From an uncultured Aquimarina sp. (GTDB taxonomy: Bacteria; Bacteroidota; Bacteroidia; Flavobacteriales; Flavobacteriaceae), in assembly GCA_947502885.1 (NCBI GenBank), contig CANNBP010000002.1, forward strand, positions 124,001-188,000: a stretch of DNA of 64,000 nucleotides, in the 5' to 3' direction. The notes under the pieces are model-generated. The model was not told where the DNA came from. It was given only the letters and a program-made list of their open reading frames with translations, and did no database searches. Shown here piece after piece: positions 52,412 through 61,756 of this stretch. Each line of letters begins with the position of its first letter. The stretch's first letter is position 1. A program made the position numbers and the translations under genes.

Positions 52412-53227
52412 TTACTCTTCTTCTTGCTTAGCAGCTTCAGTTACTACCTCAGGTGCTTCTACAGCAGCAGCTTTTGGGGCTTCTGCTTTAGCTTCTGCAG
52501 GTTTAGCTTCAGTAGCTTTAGCTTCGTTTTTTGTAGCTTTTCTTTCGCTTAAGCCTTCTATAACAGCATCACTTACGTATGTCATTACTTTGTCTATAGA
52601 TTTTGAAGCATCATCATTTGCAGGGATAACATACTGTACTTGACGTGGGTCAGAGTTTGTATCTACCATTGCAAAAATAGGAATGTTTAATTTTTGAGCT
52701 TCTTTTATAGCGATATGCTCACGCTTAATATCTACAACAAATAACGCACCTGGTAAACGAGTCATGTCAGAAATAGAACCTAAGTTCTTTTCTAGTTTAG
52801 CTCTTAAACGATCTACTTGTAAACGTTCTTTTTTAGATAAAGTGTTAAAAGTACCATCTTTCTTCATTCTATCGATAGCAGCCATTTTTTTAACTGCTTT
52901 ACGAATAGTAACAAAGTTAGTTAGCATACCACCAGGCCATCTTTCTGTAATGTAAGGTTGGTTAGCTTTGCTAGCTTTTTCAGCTACGATTTCTTTAGCT
53001 TGTTTTTTTGTCGCAACAAAAAGGATTTTTCTGCCTGACGCTGCTATCTTTTTTAAAGCTTCGCTAGCTTCATCAATTTTGGCAGCTGTTTTATATAGGT
53101 TAATGATGTGGATACCATTACGCTCCATATAGATGTATGGAGCCATGTTTGGATCCCACCTTCTCGTAAGGTGGCCAAAGTGTACACCTGCATCAAGTAA
53201 TTCTTTTACTTCGATATTGTTTGCCAT
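52412..53227 (-). CDS. rpsB: 30S ribosomal protein S2
   Basis: A 271-residue S2: MANNIEVKELLDAGVHFGHLTRRWDP, YIYMERNGIHIINLYKT, SRPGGMLTNF-like WPGGMLTNF, FVVDIKREHIAIKEAQKL and DTNSDP. The C-terminus is an Ala/Glu/Lys-rich low-complexity extension typical of Bacteroidetes. The ATG at 53227 gives the family start. It is followed by tsf after 167 bases. Confidence 0.97.
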   Translation of the reverse strand: MANNIEVKELLDAGVHFGHLTRRWDPNMAPYIYMERNGIHIINLYKTAAKIDEASEALKKIAASGRKILFVATKKQAKEIVAEKASKANQPYITERWPGGMLTNFVTIRKAVKKMAAIDRMKKDGTFNTLSKKERLQVDRLRAKLEKNLGSISDMTRLPGALFVVDIKREHIAIKEAQKLNIPIFAMVDTNSDPRQVQYVIPANDDASKSIDKVMTYVSDAVIEGLSERKATKNEAKATEAKPAEAKAEAPKAAAVEAPEVVTEAAKQEEE

Positions 53228-53358
53228 GTCTTTGTAATAGTTTACGTTCTGTTGAATTAGCAATGCTCAAGTGGCTACTTGTTTTAGTACGGCCTTGCGC
53301 ATTTAGATGCTAAACTAACCCTCTGTATAGAGGTAACAACAAATACTGTTTTAATAAA

Positions 53359-53745
53359 TTAACGTTTAGAGAACTGGAATTTCTTACGCGCTTTCTTCTG
53401 ACCGAATTTCTTACGCTCTACCATTCTTGGATCTCTGGTCAACAAACCTTCTGGTTTAAGAATAGTTCTGTTTTCTTCGTCCAGTTCACAAACTGCTCTG
53501 GAGATAGCTAAACGAACTGCTTCTGCTTGACCAGTGATTCCACCACCATATACGTTTACATTTACATCGTATTTATCATCATTACTTGTTAAAGTAAGTG
53601 GTTGATTTACTTTGTACTGTAAAGTAGCAGTAGTAAAATACTCGTTAAGGTCCTTTTTGTTAACCGTAATCTTTCCAGAACCATCTTTAAGATATATTCT
53701 GGCTACAGCCGTTTTTCTACGGCCAATTTTGTGAATAACTTCCAT
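53359..53745 (-). CDS. rpsI: 30S ribosomal protein S9
   Basis: A 128-residue S9: HKIGRRKTAVARIYLKDGSGKITVN, GGGITGQAEAVRLAISRAV, and the basic tail DPRMVERKKFGQKKARKKFQ with FSKR at the end. The ATG overlaps the rplM stop by one base (TAATG), so the two are coupled. Confidence 0.97.
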   Translation of the reverse strand: MEVIHKIGRRKTAVARIYLKDGSGKITVNKKDLNEYFTTATLQYKVNQPLTLTSNDDKYDVNVNVYGGGITGQAEAVRLAISRAVCELDEENRTILKPEGLLTRDPRMVERKKFGQKKARKKFQFSKR

Positions 53746-54200
53746 TACTTAAATTCTTTTAAGTTAACAGTTTTAGGTTGCTGAGCATCTTGATCATGAG
53801 TTGCTCCAGCATAAACCTTTAAATTGCGGAATAAAACAGCACCTAATTTGTTTTTAGGTAACATTCCTTTTACCGCTTTTTCGATTAAACGCTCTGGGTT
53901 TTTGTCAAATAACTCCTGAGCAGTAAGACTTCTTTGCCCTCCAGGATAACCTGTGTGACGGATATACGATTTATCTGTCCACTTTTTTCCTGTTAAGTTG
54001 ATTTTGTCGGCATTGGTAATAATAACATTGTCTCCGCAATCAACGTGTGGGGTAAAGCTAGGTTTGTGCTTACCTCTTAATAGTTTTGCAACTACAGAAG
54101 AAAGACGTCCCAAAGTCTGTCCCTCAGCATCTACATGCAACCATTCTTTTGTAACGGTAGCCTTGTTGGCAGATACTGTCTTGTAACTTAATGTGTCCAC
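53745..54200 (-). CDS. rplM: 50S ribosomal protein L13
   Basis: A 151-residue L13: [59 protein letters not shown] and [20 protein letters not shown]. It starts with GTG (54200), normal for this gene in Flavobacteriaceae as far as I recall. It is the first gene of the rplM-rpsI unit. Confidence 0.97.
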   Translation of the reverse strand: MDTLSYKTVSANKATVTKEWLHVDAEGQTLGRLSSVVAKLLRGKHKPSFTPHVDCGDNVIITNADKINLTGKKWTDKSYIRHTGYPGGQRSLTAQELFDKNPERLIEKAVKGMLPKNKLGAVLFRNLKVYAGATHDQDAQQPKTVNLKEFK

Positions 54201-54252
54201 ACTAATAATTTTTACTAATTAAACATTCCTTTCCTATCATAAAATAGGGGTG

Positions 54253-54283
54253 CAAATGTACGATTATATATTTATTTAGCAAA
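54253..54283 (-). promoter_or_regulatory. rplM promoter (TTTG-N19-TACATTTG, minus strand)
   Basis: On the minus strand TACATTTG (54253-54260) is preceded after 19 bases by TTG (within TTTG, 54280-54283). This is a good Bacteroidetes promoter about 50 bases upstream of the GTG start. Confidence 0.65.
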
Positions 54284-54478
54284 TAGGTGATCCATAATAT
54301 TTTAAAAGGCTCAATGGTTGGTTTTCAGTTGGATCAATTATTAGTTGCAATAATGCGCGTAGAAACACTGTAAATGAAGGGTTTTGTGTTAATCTTTTAT
54401 TAAATGGAATTGTAGAGTGTCACAAATTTTGATAATTTATATCCTAATAAGGGAATATCAATCAAAAAATACATCGTT

Positions 54479-57196
54479 ATGAAATGCTATCGCCATTTTA
54501 TGGTTCTTTTTTTAGTACCACTTTTTTCTTTGGCACAGGACTCTTTGACAACTGTTAAGAAAAGAATATATACTACAAAGCCTATATTAAATTTAGGAGA
54601 ACCAAAAATTGATGGTGTACTAAATGATAAAAGTTGGGATGCTGTCGAATGGGCATCTGATTTTATTGAAAGCAGACCAGACGAAAATACTCCACCAGGT
54701 CAGCAAACAAAATTTAAAATTTTGTACGATCAAAAATATCTATATGTGGCATATCGTTGTTTCGATACCGAACCAGAAAAAATAGAAAGAAGATTATCTA
54801 GACGAGACGGATTTGTAGGAGATAGAATTACACTAATTCTAGATACTTATCATGATAAAAGAACAGCGTTTGCGTTTACAATAACTGCTGCGGGAGTTAA
54901 AGGGGATGAGTTTGTGTCTCGTAATGGAAACAATTGGGATGATAGCTGGAATCCAATATGGTACGCTGCTAGTGGAATTGATGATGAAGGATGGACTGCA
55001 GAAATTAAAATTCCTCTAAGTCAATTAAAGTTTGGTAAGAGTAAAGAACAAATATGGGGGTTGCAAGTAAATAGGTTACTTTTTAGAAAAGATGAAAGAT
55101 CTGTTTGGCAACGTATTCCTAGAGATGTTTCTGGTTTTGTAAGCGAATTTGGAGAATTACACGGTTTGATTAACATAGAAGCACAAAAGCAGTTAGAAAT
55201 TCAGCCTTTTGCTGTTACGCAATTTGATACATATCCAGAAGAGGAAGGTAACCCTTTTCGAGATGGGCAAGATTTTAAATTAAACGGAGGTTTGGATGCT
55301 AAAATAGGTATAACTAATGACCTAACTTTGGATTTAACGGTTAATCCTGATTTTGGACAGGTAGAAGCTGACCCCGCAGCTATCGCTTTAGATGGTTTTC
55401 AAGTTTTTTTTAGAGAGCAAAGACCGTTTTTTGTAGAAAACAAGAACATTTTCGATTATCAGTTTGCAAATGGATTTGATAATGTGTTTTATTCGAGAAG
55501 AATAGGAAGAAGCCCGCAGGGACTAGTGGGTGAGAATCCAATTACTAATGATGTGCCTGAAAATGATGAGTATGTTGACGCTCCAAATAATACTTCGATA
55601 TTGGGAGCAGCTAAATTTAGTGGTAAAACAAAAGATGGTTGGTCTATTGGCGTTCTTGAGAGTGTTACATCAAAAGAAATTGCAAAAATAGAGGATGATA
55701 ACGGAAATAAAAGGGAGGCCGTGGTCGAACCTTTAACAAACTATTTTGTGAGCAGAGTACAAAAAGATTTTAATGAAAGAAATTCTTTTATTGGTGGTAT
55801 TTTTACAGCAACAAATAGAGATTTGGGTGATATACAAAATATAGATTATAATAATGAGAATACTAATGAAACTTCAGAATTAACAGGTGTTAGAGAAAAT
55901 AACCTTAATCTATTAAGAAAATCTGCTTATACAGGAGGGTTGGATTTTAGGCATAACTGGAATGACAGAAATTTCTTTATAGAGGGTAATATTGTGACGA
56001 GTCATGTAGAGGGATCAAAAGAAGCAATAGAAAAAACACAAAATTCTCTTACTCACCTTTTTCAGAGAGAAGATGCTGATCATGTTTCTGTAGATCCTAA
56101 TCGTACTTCTTTAACAGGTACTGGTGGTAAACTTGGAGGGGGTAAATCTGGTGGTGGAAATTGGAGATATAACGCAGGATTATTTTGGAGATCCCCAGAG
56201 TTAGAGTTAAACGATGTTGGGTTTTTGAGACAGGCAGACGATATTAGGCAATTTGCTAATGTTACCTATCTTTTTCTAAAACCAACCGATTTTTATAGAA
56301 GAGCAAATATTAGATTTAGGCAATTTACAGCTTTTGATTTTGAAGGAAACTATAATCGTATTCAGTATTATTTAGGAGGTGAAATCAACTATCAAAACAA
56401 TTGGTGGACCGAAGTAGAATTGCTTCATAAACCACGTATTTTTACGAATACAATGTTACGTGGAGGACCTCGTTTCCGTTTTTCTCAAGAAAATATTGCT
56501 GTGCTCTTTTTTGGATCAGATCAAAGAAAGAAGTTTCATTTTGCTATGGGACACGTCAACTCATCGGCTAGGCAAAATAACTTTGCTTTTAGAAGATATG
56601 TGTTAAGGCTTAACTACCAGCCATTTGATGCTTTTAGTATGTCGCTTAATCCTGAGTTTGTCGAAAACCCTAATAAGACGCAGTACGTCACTGATGTTGA
56701 TTTTAATGGTACAACTAGGTATATAACAGGAAGGATTAATCAGCAAACATTAAGTGCTAGTATACGTTTAAATTATAGTATAAACCCTAATCTGACTATT
56801 CAGTATTATGGTCAACCTTTCATATCAAGGGGAACATATAGTGATTTTAATTATGTAGCTAATCCAGTAGCGAAAAACCTTAATGATCGTATCAGTTTAT
56901 TCGATGATAGTCAAATTTCTCTTACTGATGACGTCTATTCTATTGATGAGAATAATGATAATGAGGTGGATTATACTTTTGACGATCCTGATTTTTCTTT
57001 TGTGCAGTTTCGTTCTAATTTAGTGTTGCGATGGGAGTATGTGCCTGGTTCTGAAATATTTTTGGTTTGGTCTCAGGGAGTTACTGGTGATGGAGTGCCA
57101 TCTGATGGACTCTTTAAAAGTTTGGATAATCAAATTCTAGATCAGCAACCAGAAAATACTTTTTTGATCAAGGCGACCTATAGATTTGTTTTATAA
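54479..57196 (+). CDS. DUF5916 outer-membrane protein with CBM9-like N-terminus
   Basis: A 905-residue protein. The signal peptide (residues 1-20, SLA|QDS) precedes a carbohydrate-binding-module-9-like domain (about 40-220: KIDGVLNDKSWDAVEW, YVAYRCFDTEPEKI, GWTAEIKIPLSQLKFG). A DUF5916 region (NPDFGQVEADPAAIALDGFQVFF, FFVENKNIFDYQF) and a C-terminal barrel end in IKATYRFVL. Cell-surface or outer-membrane location is expected. Function is unknown; sugar or polymer binding is only suggested by the CBM9-like part. Confidence 0.85.
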   Translation: MKCYRHFMVLFLVPLFSLAQDSLTTVKKRIYTTKPILNLGEPKIDGVLNDKSWDAVEWASDFIESRPDENTPPGQQTKFKILYDQKYLYVAYRCFDTEPEKIERRLSRRDGFVGDRITLILDTYHDKRTAFAFTITAAGVKGDEFVSRNGNNWDDSWNPIWYAASGIDDEGWTAEIKIPLSQLKFGKSKEQIWGLQVNRLLFRKDERSVWQRIPRDVSGFVSEFGELHGLINIEAQKQLEIQPFAVTQFDTYPEEEGNPFRDGQDFKLNGGLDAKIGITNDLTLDLTVNPDFGQVEADPAAIALDGFQVFFREQRPFFVENKNIFDYQFANGFDNVFYSRRIGRSPQGLVGENPITNDVPENDEYVDAPNNTSILGAAKFSGKTKDGWSIGVLESVTSKEIAKIEDDNGNKREAVVEPLTNYFVSRVQKDFNERNSFIGGIFTATNRDLGDIQNIDYNNENTNETSELTGVRENNLNLLRKSAYTGGLDFRHNWNDRNFFIEGNIVTSHVEGSKEAIEKTQNSLTHLFQREDADHVSVDPNRTSLTGTGGKLGGGKSGGGNWRYNAGLFWRSPELELNDVGFLRQADDIRQFANVTYLFLKPTDFYRRANIRFRQFTAFDFEGNYNRIQYYLGGEINYQNNWWTEVELLHKPRIFTNTMLRGGPRFRFSQENIAVLFFGSDQRKKFHFAMGHVNSSARQNNFAFRRYVLRLNYQPFDAFSMSLNPEFVENPNKTQYVTDVDFNGTTRYITGRINQQTLSASIRLNYSINPNLTIQYYGQPFISRGTYSDFNYVANPVAKNLNDRISLFDDSQISLTDDVYSIDENNDNEVDYTFDDPDFSFVQFRSNLVLRWEYVPGSEIFLVWSQGVTGDGVPSDGLFKSLDNQILDQQPENTFLIKATYRFVL

Positions 57197-57218
57197 AGTA
57201 TGAAATGAATAAATATTT

Positions 57219-57249
57219 AAGGCAACTCTAGATTCGGGCTGCCTTTTTT
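57219..57249 (+). terminator. Terminator after the DUF5916 gene
   Basis: AAGGCA pairs with TGCCTT (6-bp stem, 15-base loop with partial extra pairing) followed by TTTT, part of a T-run. The stem is modest. Confidence 0.65.
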
Positions 57250-57356
57250 GTACTTTGACTTTTACTTAGATATCGTATAGATATGATTTCTAATAGTTTT
57301 TTTTCTACTCTTGTTATTTTAAACTTATTTTGCAGCGATAATCCAGCATAATTTCT

Positions 57357-58550
57357 ATGAAGTATTTTTATATTGTATGTCTTGTGGCTTTTTTGGCGTC
57401 TTGTAATTCGCAAAAAACAGAAGAAGTTGTTTCTGTCATTCCGGAAAAATCAAAAATGTCAAAAAAGAAATCTCTGACGTTTTTTTTAGAACATTATGAC
57501 AAGTTTTTTACGACAAATTTTAATGTTTCAGAATGCCCCGGAGCGGCAGTCGTAATTGTCAAAGATTCTACAGTGATATACAAAAAGGGATTTGGAGTAA
57601 AGAAAATTAAGACTAATGACTATGTAGATACCAATACAGTTTTTAGAATCGCAAGTTTGTCAAAAGGAGTAACAGCTGTTCTTGCTGGTAATATGGTTGA
57701 TCGTGATGAATTAAACTGGAATCAAAGAGTTAAAGAATCTGTCAAAACTTTTGGTTTAAGAGATAAAGAACAAGCCGAAAGGCTTAGGGTTAAACATGTG
57801 TTGTCTCATACAACAGGATTGTATAAATATACGTACACAAAGCTTATTCAACAAGGTTTATCATTGGATCAAATCATTAAAAGTTTTAATAGAATAGGTG
57901 TTGTGGCAAAGGAAGAAACAGAATACGAGTACCAAAATGCTATGTTTTCTGTAATAGAAAAGATCATGGAGGGAGCAACTAAAACTTCATTTGATAATTT
58001 ATTGAAAGAAAGGGTTTTTGATCCTGCGAGGATGAATGATGCGTCTAGTACATTTTTTGCGATTAAAAATAATGACAATGTTGCATTGCCCCATAAATAC
58101 AATAAGTTTTCTAAGAAATATTATTTAGATAGATTGCATAGCAATTATTATAATGTAGCTGCCGCTGGCGGTGTTAATGCTTCTATTTCTGATATGGGGG
58201 AATACCTTAAAATTCTGTTGGGTCATTATCCTAATATTATTTCGAAAAATAGCCTTGCAGATATCTTTAATCCTGTCGTGTGTACAAGCGAAAAAGATAC
58301 CTATGTTAATTTATGGGATGGAGTTACTGATTCATATTATGCAATGGGATGGCGTGTACTAGATTATAGAGGAAGAAGAGTGGTGTATCACGGAGGAAAT
58401 GTAAATCAATATAAAACCCAAATACTTGTTGATCCTGATAATGGTATAGGGATATGTGTTTTGTTTAATGGTCCAAATATTTTTAATGGGCCTGTGATGC
58501 CAACATTTTTGAATTATTATGATTTTTATCTTGATGTAATAAATGAGTAA
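57357..58550 (+). CDS. Serine hydrolase (class C beta-lactamase fold) lipoprotein
   Basis: A 397-residue lipoprotein. The lipobox is FLASC (C16). The catalytic SxxK motif SLSK (S100-K103), the Tyr-x-Asn motif YQN (Y192-N194), and HGG (within VVYHGGNVNQY) in place of KTG fit esterase- and D-peptidase-type members. It is the second such hydrolase in the window (the other at 33454 is membrane-anchored differently and only distantly similar). The outer-membrane location is inferred. The substrate is unknown. Confidence 0.88.
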   Translation: MKYFYIVCLVAFLASCNSQKTEEVVSVIPEKSKMSKKKSLTFFLEHYDKFFTTNFNVSECPGAAVVIVKDSTVIYKKGFGVKKIKTNDYVDTNTVFRIASLSKGVTAVLAGNMVDRDELNWNQRVKESVKTFGLRDKEQAERLRVKHVLSHTTGLYKYTYTKLIQQGLSLDQIIKSFNRIGVVAKEETEYEYQNAMFSVIEKIMEGATKTSFDNLLKERVFDPARMNDASSTFFAIKNNDNVALPHKYNKFSKKYYLDRLHSNYYNVAAAGGVNASISDMGEYLKILLGHYPNIISKNSLADIFNPVVCTSEKDTYVNLWDGVTDSYYAMGWRVLDYRGRRVVYHGGNVNQYKTQILVDPDNGIGICVLFNGPNIFNGPVMPTFLNYYDFYLDVINE

Positions 58551-58556
58551 AAAGAA

Positions 58557-58583
58557 GCCTGTTGAGGGTAGGAACAACAGGCT
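58557..58583. terminator. Convergent hairpin between the hydrolase and lipoprotein genes
   Basis: AGCCTGTTG/CAACAGGCT is a perfect 9-bp stem with a 10-base loop, six bases past the hydrolase stop. On the minus strand CTTCTTTTT follows the stem, so it may terminate both the plus hydrolase and the minus lipoprotein operon. Confidence 0.7.
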
Positions 58584-58776
58584 GATAATGAACTTAAACT
58601 ACTACATTCTTGTTAAATTAACTAGAGGTAGTTCTTGTCTTAGTTCAATATATACTTTTTCTGAAATGTGGTTAAGATTAAAAAGTAGTATCTTTTTTGT
58701 CCTTTATAAATAGACAAAATCCTGAAGATACAAAGATCAACAGGATATTTGTTAAAGTATCGTTTTTTGATTGATG

Positions 58777-59478
58777 TTATCGAATTGTTTCATTGTTTTC
58801 TAAAAGAGTAACGTTAACCTCTCCTTGTACAGAAAGTTCATTCCCAGTAATATTACTATCACTATCTATGTCAAGAGAAAATGAGAAAACTAGGTTATTT
58901 GTTTCTTTGTTAAAGCTGTAATTGGTTAAACTAAAGTTCGATGTTGAAATACTATTGCTACTAAACCCACGGCCATTATTCATTTTGAAATAAGTAAGGT
59001 CATCAAAAATGATATCGTAATTCGTTATTCTAATTTCTAAATAGTTAATTATCCGATCTTCTGATTCTGAATTTTCTATGCTTAAAGCAAGGTTTATATT
59101 GGCTTTGTTTTCTGGATTTCCTGGGATGCTTAAGAATCGACTTAAATTAAAGTTAATTAAATCATTTGCCTCTGAAAAAGAATTGTATGCTAATTCTGTT
59201 GGTGTGAATTTAAACGTATTTGTATCGATAAAATCTACATTATCGGATCGTTTTCCGCTAAGGGTAAGTTGAACTTCTCCATATTGTAAAAGTTCTTCGA
59301 ACCCTACTCCGTTTTGTCCATTGTTTCCATTAGTTCCGTTAGTTCCATTTTCTCCATTAATTCCATTTTTACCAGATATTCCATTTGCTCCGTCTTCTCC
59401 TTCGCAATTTGCCAGTAGTATCCCTAGGCAACAAATTAATAAAGCTTTATATATTCTTGATATTGTATTTTTTTTCAT
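58777..59478 (-). CDS. Collagen-like repeat surface lipoprotein, copy 1
   Basis: A 233-residue lipoprotein: lipobox LLANC (C25), acidic CEGEDG, then ten Gly at every third residue (30-57) with Asn often in the third position (NGENGTNGTNGNNGQNG), a bacterial collagen-like triple-helix stalk. The remaining 170 residues form a beta-rich domain (VQLTLSGKRSDNVDF, LNLALSIENSESE, LVFSFSLDIDSDSNITGN). It lies 33 bases after its paralogue. Surface display is likely, since acidic residues after the lipobox Cys resemble export signals. Confidence 0.8.
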   Translation of the reverse strand: MKKNTISRIYKALLICCLGILLANCEGEDGANGISGKNGINGENGTNGTNGNNGQNGVGFEELLQYGEVQLTLSGKRSDNVDFIDTNTFKFTPTELAYNSFSEANDLINFNLSRFLSIPGNPENKANINLALSIENSESEDRIINYLEIRITNYDIIFDDLTYFKMNNGRGFSSNSISTSNFSLTNYSFNKETNNLVFSFSLDIDSDSNITGNELSVQGEVNVTLLENNETIR

Positions 59479-59511
59479 GTGTTTTTCTTTTTATAGTTTG
59501 TAAATAGAAAC

Positions 59512-60240
59512 CTATTTTTTGGGTTCGGGGAATAGGTTTTCGAATACAGTTACATCCACTTCGCCAGTAATTGATAAAACTTTACCTGTTACGTTGTTGT
59601 TTTCATCAATGTCGTAAGAAAATGAGAATTTTAAATTGTTAGTTTCATTATTGAAGCTATAATCCGTGACAGTAAGATTTGTGATTCCAAAAGGATTACC
59701 TTCTTCAATAGGAAATTGTAGAGGAGGGAAAGAATTAAAAATGTGAAAAGCTGTTAAGTCTTCAGAAATGACTACATGATTACCAATTTCGAAGTTAAAA
59801 CGACTCAAAACTTGGTTTTCTTCGCCTAAATTCTCTACAAATAGGTTAAACATAAGGTAAGATTCTTGAAAGTTTCTTCCAGGAACACTTATGTACCTTC
59901 GCGTAGTAAACTGTGTAATGTTGGTGGAGTATTTAGAAAAACTATTATAAAAAGCATCAGTGCCTCTAAATTTAAAATCACTTGTGTTAGTAAATTCAAT
60001 GCCATCTGGTCTAGTACCAGTTGTGGTGAGTTGAATGTTACCATTAGAGACTAGTTCATCATAGCCAATCCCGTTTTCTCCGTTCGTTCCATTTTCTCCA
60101 TTTGTTCCATTTTCTCCGTTGATTCCATTTTCACCATCTGGACCAGCAGCTCCATCTTCTCCTTCGCAATTAGTCAATACTAAGCCTAAAAAGCAAATAA
60201 AAAGAAATTTATATGTTGTATTCAAAATTAAATTTTTCAT
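59512..60240 (-). CDS. Collagen-like repeat surface lipoprotein, copy 2
   Basis: A 242-residue paralogue of the flanking genes: lipobox VLTNC (C25), CEGEDG, ten Gly triplets at 30-57 (AGPDGENGINGENGTNGENG), and the same C-terminal beta domain (NIQLTTTGTRPDGIEF, NNLKFSFSYDIDENNNVTGK). The order of conserved blocks is identical, so the three genes are tandem duplicates. A trimeric stalk is inferred from the Gly-Xaa-Yaa repeats. The ligand or partner is unknown. Confidence 0.8.
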   Translation of the reverse strand: MKNLILNTTYKFLFICFLGLVLTNCEGEDGAAGPDGENGINGENGTNGENGTNGENGIGYDELVSNGNIQLTTTGTRPDGIEFTNTSDFKFRGTDAFYNSFSKYSTNITQFTTRRYISVPGRNFQESYLMFNLFVENLGEENQVLSRFNFEIGNHVVISEDLTAFHIFNSFPPLQFPIEEGNPFGITNLTVTDYSFNNETNNLKFSFSYDIDENNNVTGKVLSITGEVDVTVFENLFPEPKK

Positions 60241-60264
60241 GTTTTTTTTAAAATAAATTAATGT

Positions 60265-60963
60265 TTAACGCTTTTCTATCCCTATATATTCAAGTGATAT
60301 TACATTAACTTTTATCGTGATGGATAGGTCGTTTTCGGTCGAATTACGTATTGCGGGTATAGTAAAAGAAGCGGTTGCAGTTAGTTCATTAGTTTCTTTA
60401 TTAAAGGCGTAATTTGACAAGTTAAAATTGGTTACATCTGATTGATCATCAACGAAAGGAATAGGAGTGTTCATGCGAGTGTTAATCTCGAAAGAAGATA
60501 AATCTTCTGCTACTATATAAAAGTTTCTAATATCCATAGAAAAATAATCTAAAGCTTCATTCTCTGTTCCTTGGTCTTTTATTTCAAGAGATAGGTTAGC
60601 TTTAGTATTTTGTGGAGAAGCTCCTGGCGCACTTAAGAACCTGGTAGAACTAAGGTAGATGTAGTTCTCGTTCACGACAAAGCCATTGTTGTCTCCAATG
60701 GCTGGAGCGTACTTGAAGGATTGAGTAATGTTGAATTCTACTTCATCTGGTCTTTTTCCGGCTATAGTTAATTCGATATCGCCATATTTTACTAATTCAT
60801 CAAAGCCTTGACCATTTGTACCATCGGTTCCGTTAGAGCCATTTGTGCCATCAGCTCCGTTTATACCATCTTTACCATCAGGGCCAATTTCTCCGTCTTC
60901 ACAATTAGAGAGAAATACTCCTAACATGCAGACTAACATAATCTTGAGGTAATTTTTTTTCAT
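60265..60963 (-). CDS. Collagen-like repeat surface lipoprotein, copy 3
   Basis: A 232-residue paralogue, more diverged and first in the operon: lipobox FLSNC (C21), then Gly triplets at 24-51 (GEIGPDGKDGINGADGTNG). The shared beta domain begins IELTIAGKRPDEVEF and continues with LSLEIKDQGTENEAL and ELTATASFTIPAIR. The stalk is similar in length to the other two. It lies 24 bases before copy 2. Confidence 0.8.
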   Translation of the reverse strand: MKKNYLKIMLVCMLGVFLSNCEDGEIGPDGKDGINGADGTNGSNGTDGTNGQGFDELVKYGDIELTIAGKRPDEVEFNITQSFKYAPAIGDNNGFVVNENYIYLSSTRFLSAPGASPQNTKANLSLEIKDQGTENEALDYFSMDIRNFYIVAEDLSSFEINTRMNTPIPFVDDQSDVTNFNLSNYAFNKETNELTATASFTIPAIRNSTENDLSITIKVNVISLEYIGIEKR

Positions 60964-61131
60964 TGTTCTTTTTTGTTTTATAATTAAAGCTTGTATAATT
61001 AAGAGGCGAAATTAATACCATAAAGTTTAGTGGAATGTGCAACTTTATAAGTGCATCTGTTTTTATAACAAGCGTTTGGGTTTAACTGATAGATGTGTGA
61101 TTTGAGGTATTTACTGTAACCTAATTGTACT

Positions 61132-61338
61132 TTAATAAATTTGTATGGTGTCCTTTGTTTTTATAAAACCATCAGGAAGTGTTGAGTCGATTGGACTGTT
61201 TTTAAAACTTTCTTGATCCTCAATGATTGTTTTAATTTTTTGTGTTTGTTGGTTAATTTCATCGTTTTCAGTTTCACAATTAGTAAAGCAAATTGATAGC
61301 CCAAATAACGCAACTAGTAGTCCATAACTATTCTTCAT
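61132..61338 (-). CDS. Short lipoprotein
   Basis: A 68-residue lipoprotein. The signal is MKNSYGLLVALFGLSICFTNC (C21), followed by acidic ETENDE and a polar Gln/Lys/Asp tail ending DTIQIY. The ATG at 61338 is the signal-peptide start; the longer frame is unlikely. No family is recognised. It is upstream of the collagen-like operon on the same strand, 168 bases away. Confidence 0.6.
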   Translation of the reverse strand: MKNSYGLLVALFGLSICFTNCETENDEINQQTQKIKTIIEDQESFKNSPIDSTLPDGFIKTKDTIQIY

Positions 61339-61756
61339 TTTTTCATTTTTAGTGGTTGATAATATAGATTGCACAGGTTCTATAGAGAATAATAGCGTAG
61401 CTAAATACATGGCATAAGTTGTGATTATAATTCAGATTTTGAAATCTAATCTATGTCAAGAACTTAGTTCGCTATCTCTTCAATATATTGGTCTATGTAA
61501 TCCGAGTCCTTTTTTTGTCAGGGCAAAACTATGTATTTGATAAAATGAAAAGGTCACCCAAAAAGGGTGATATTTTATTTTTTAAGACCTTTGATTCGTT
61601 TTCAATGTTGTTTTATAAGTGAGATTATATTTTTCTTTTAATGAAAATAAAGAGTAGACGCTTTGCTTTTTAATGAGAAATAGTACATTGCAAGCTTCAA
61701 TTCTTAAATTTAGTTTCTTTTATCAGTAAAACAATTTGTGTTTTGATTATTTGAGT
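61339..61756. other. Divergent intergenic region
   Basis: About 420 bases between the minus-strand lipoproteins and the plus-strand sensor. TCACCC-AAAAA-GGGTGA (61554-61570) followed by TATTTTATTTTTT is a hairpin of uncertain role. Nothing else is recognised. Confidence 0.4.
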
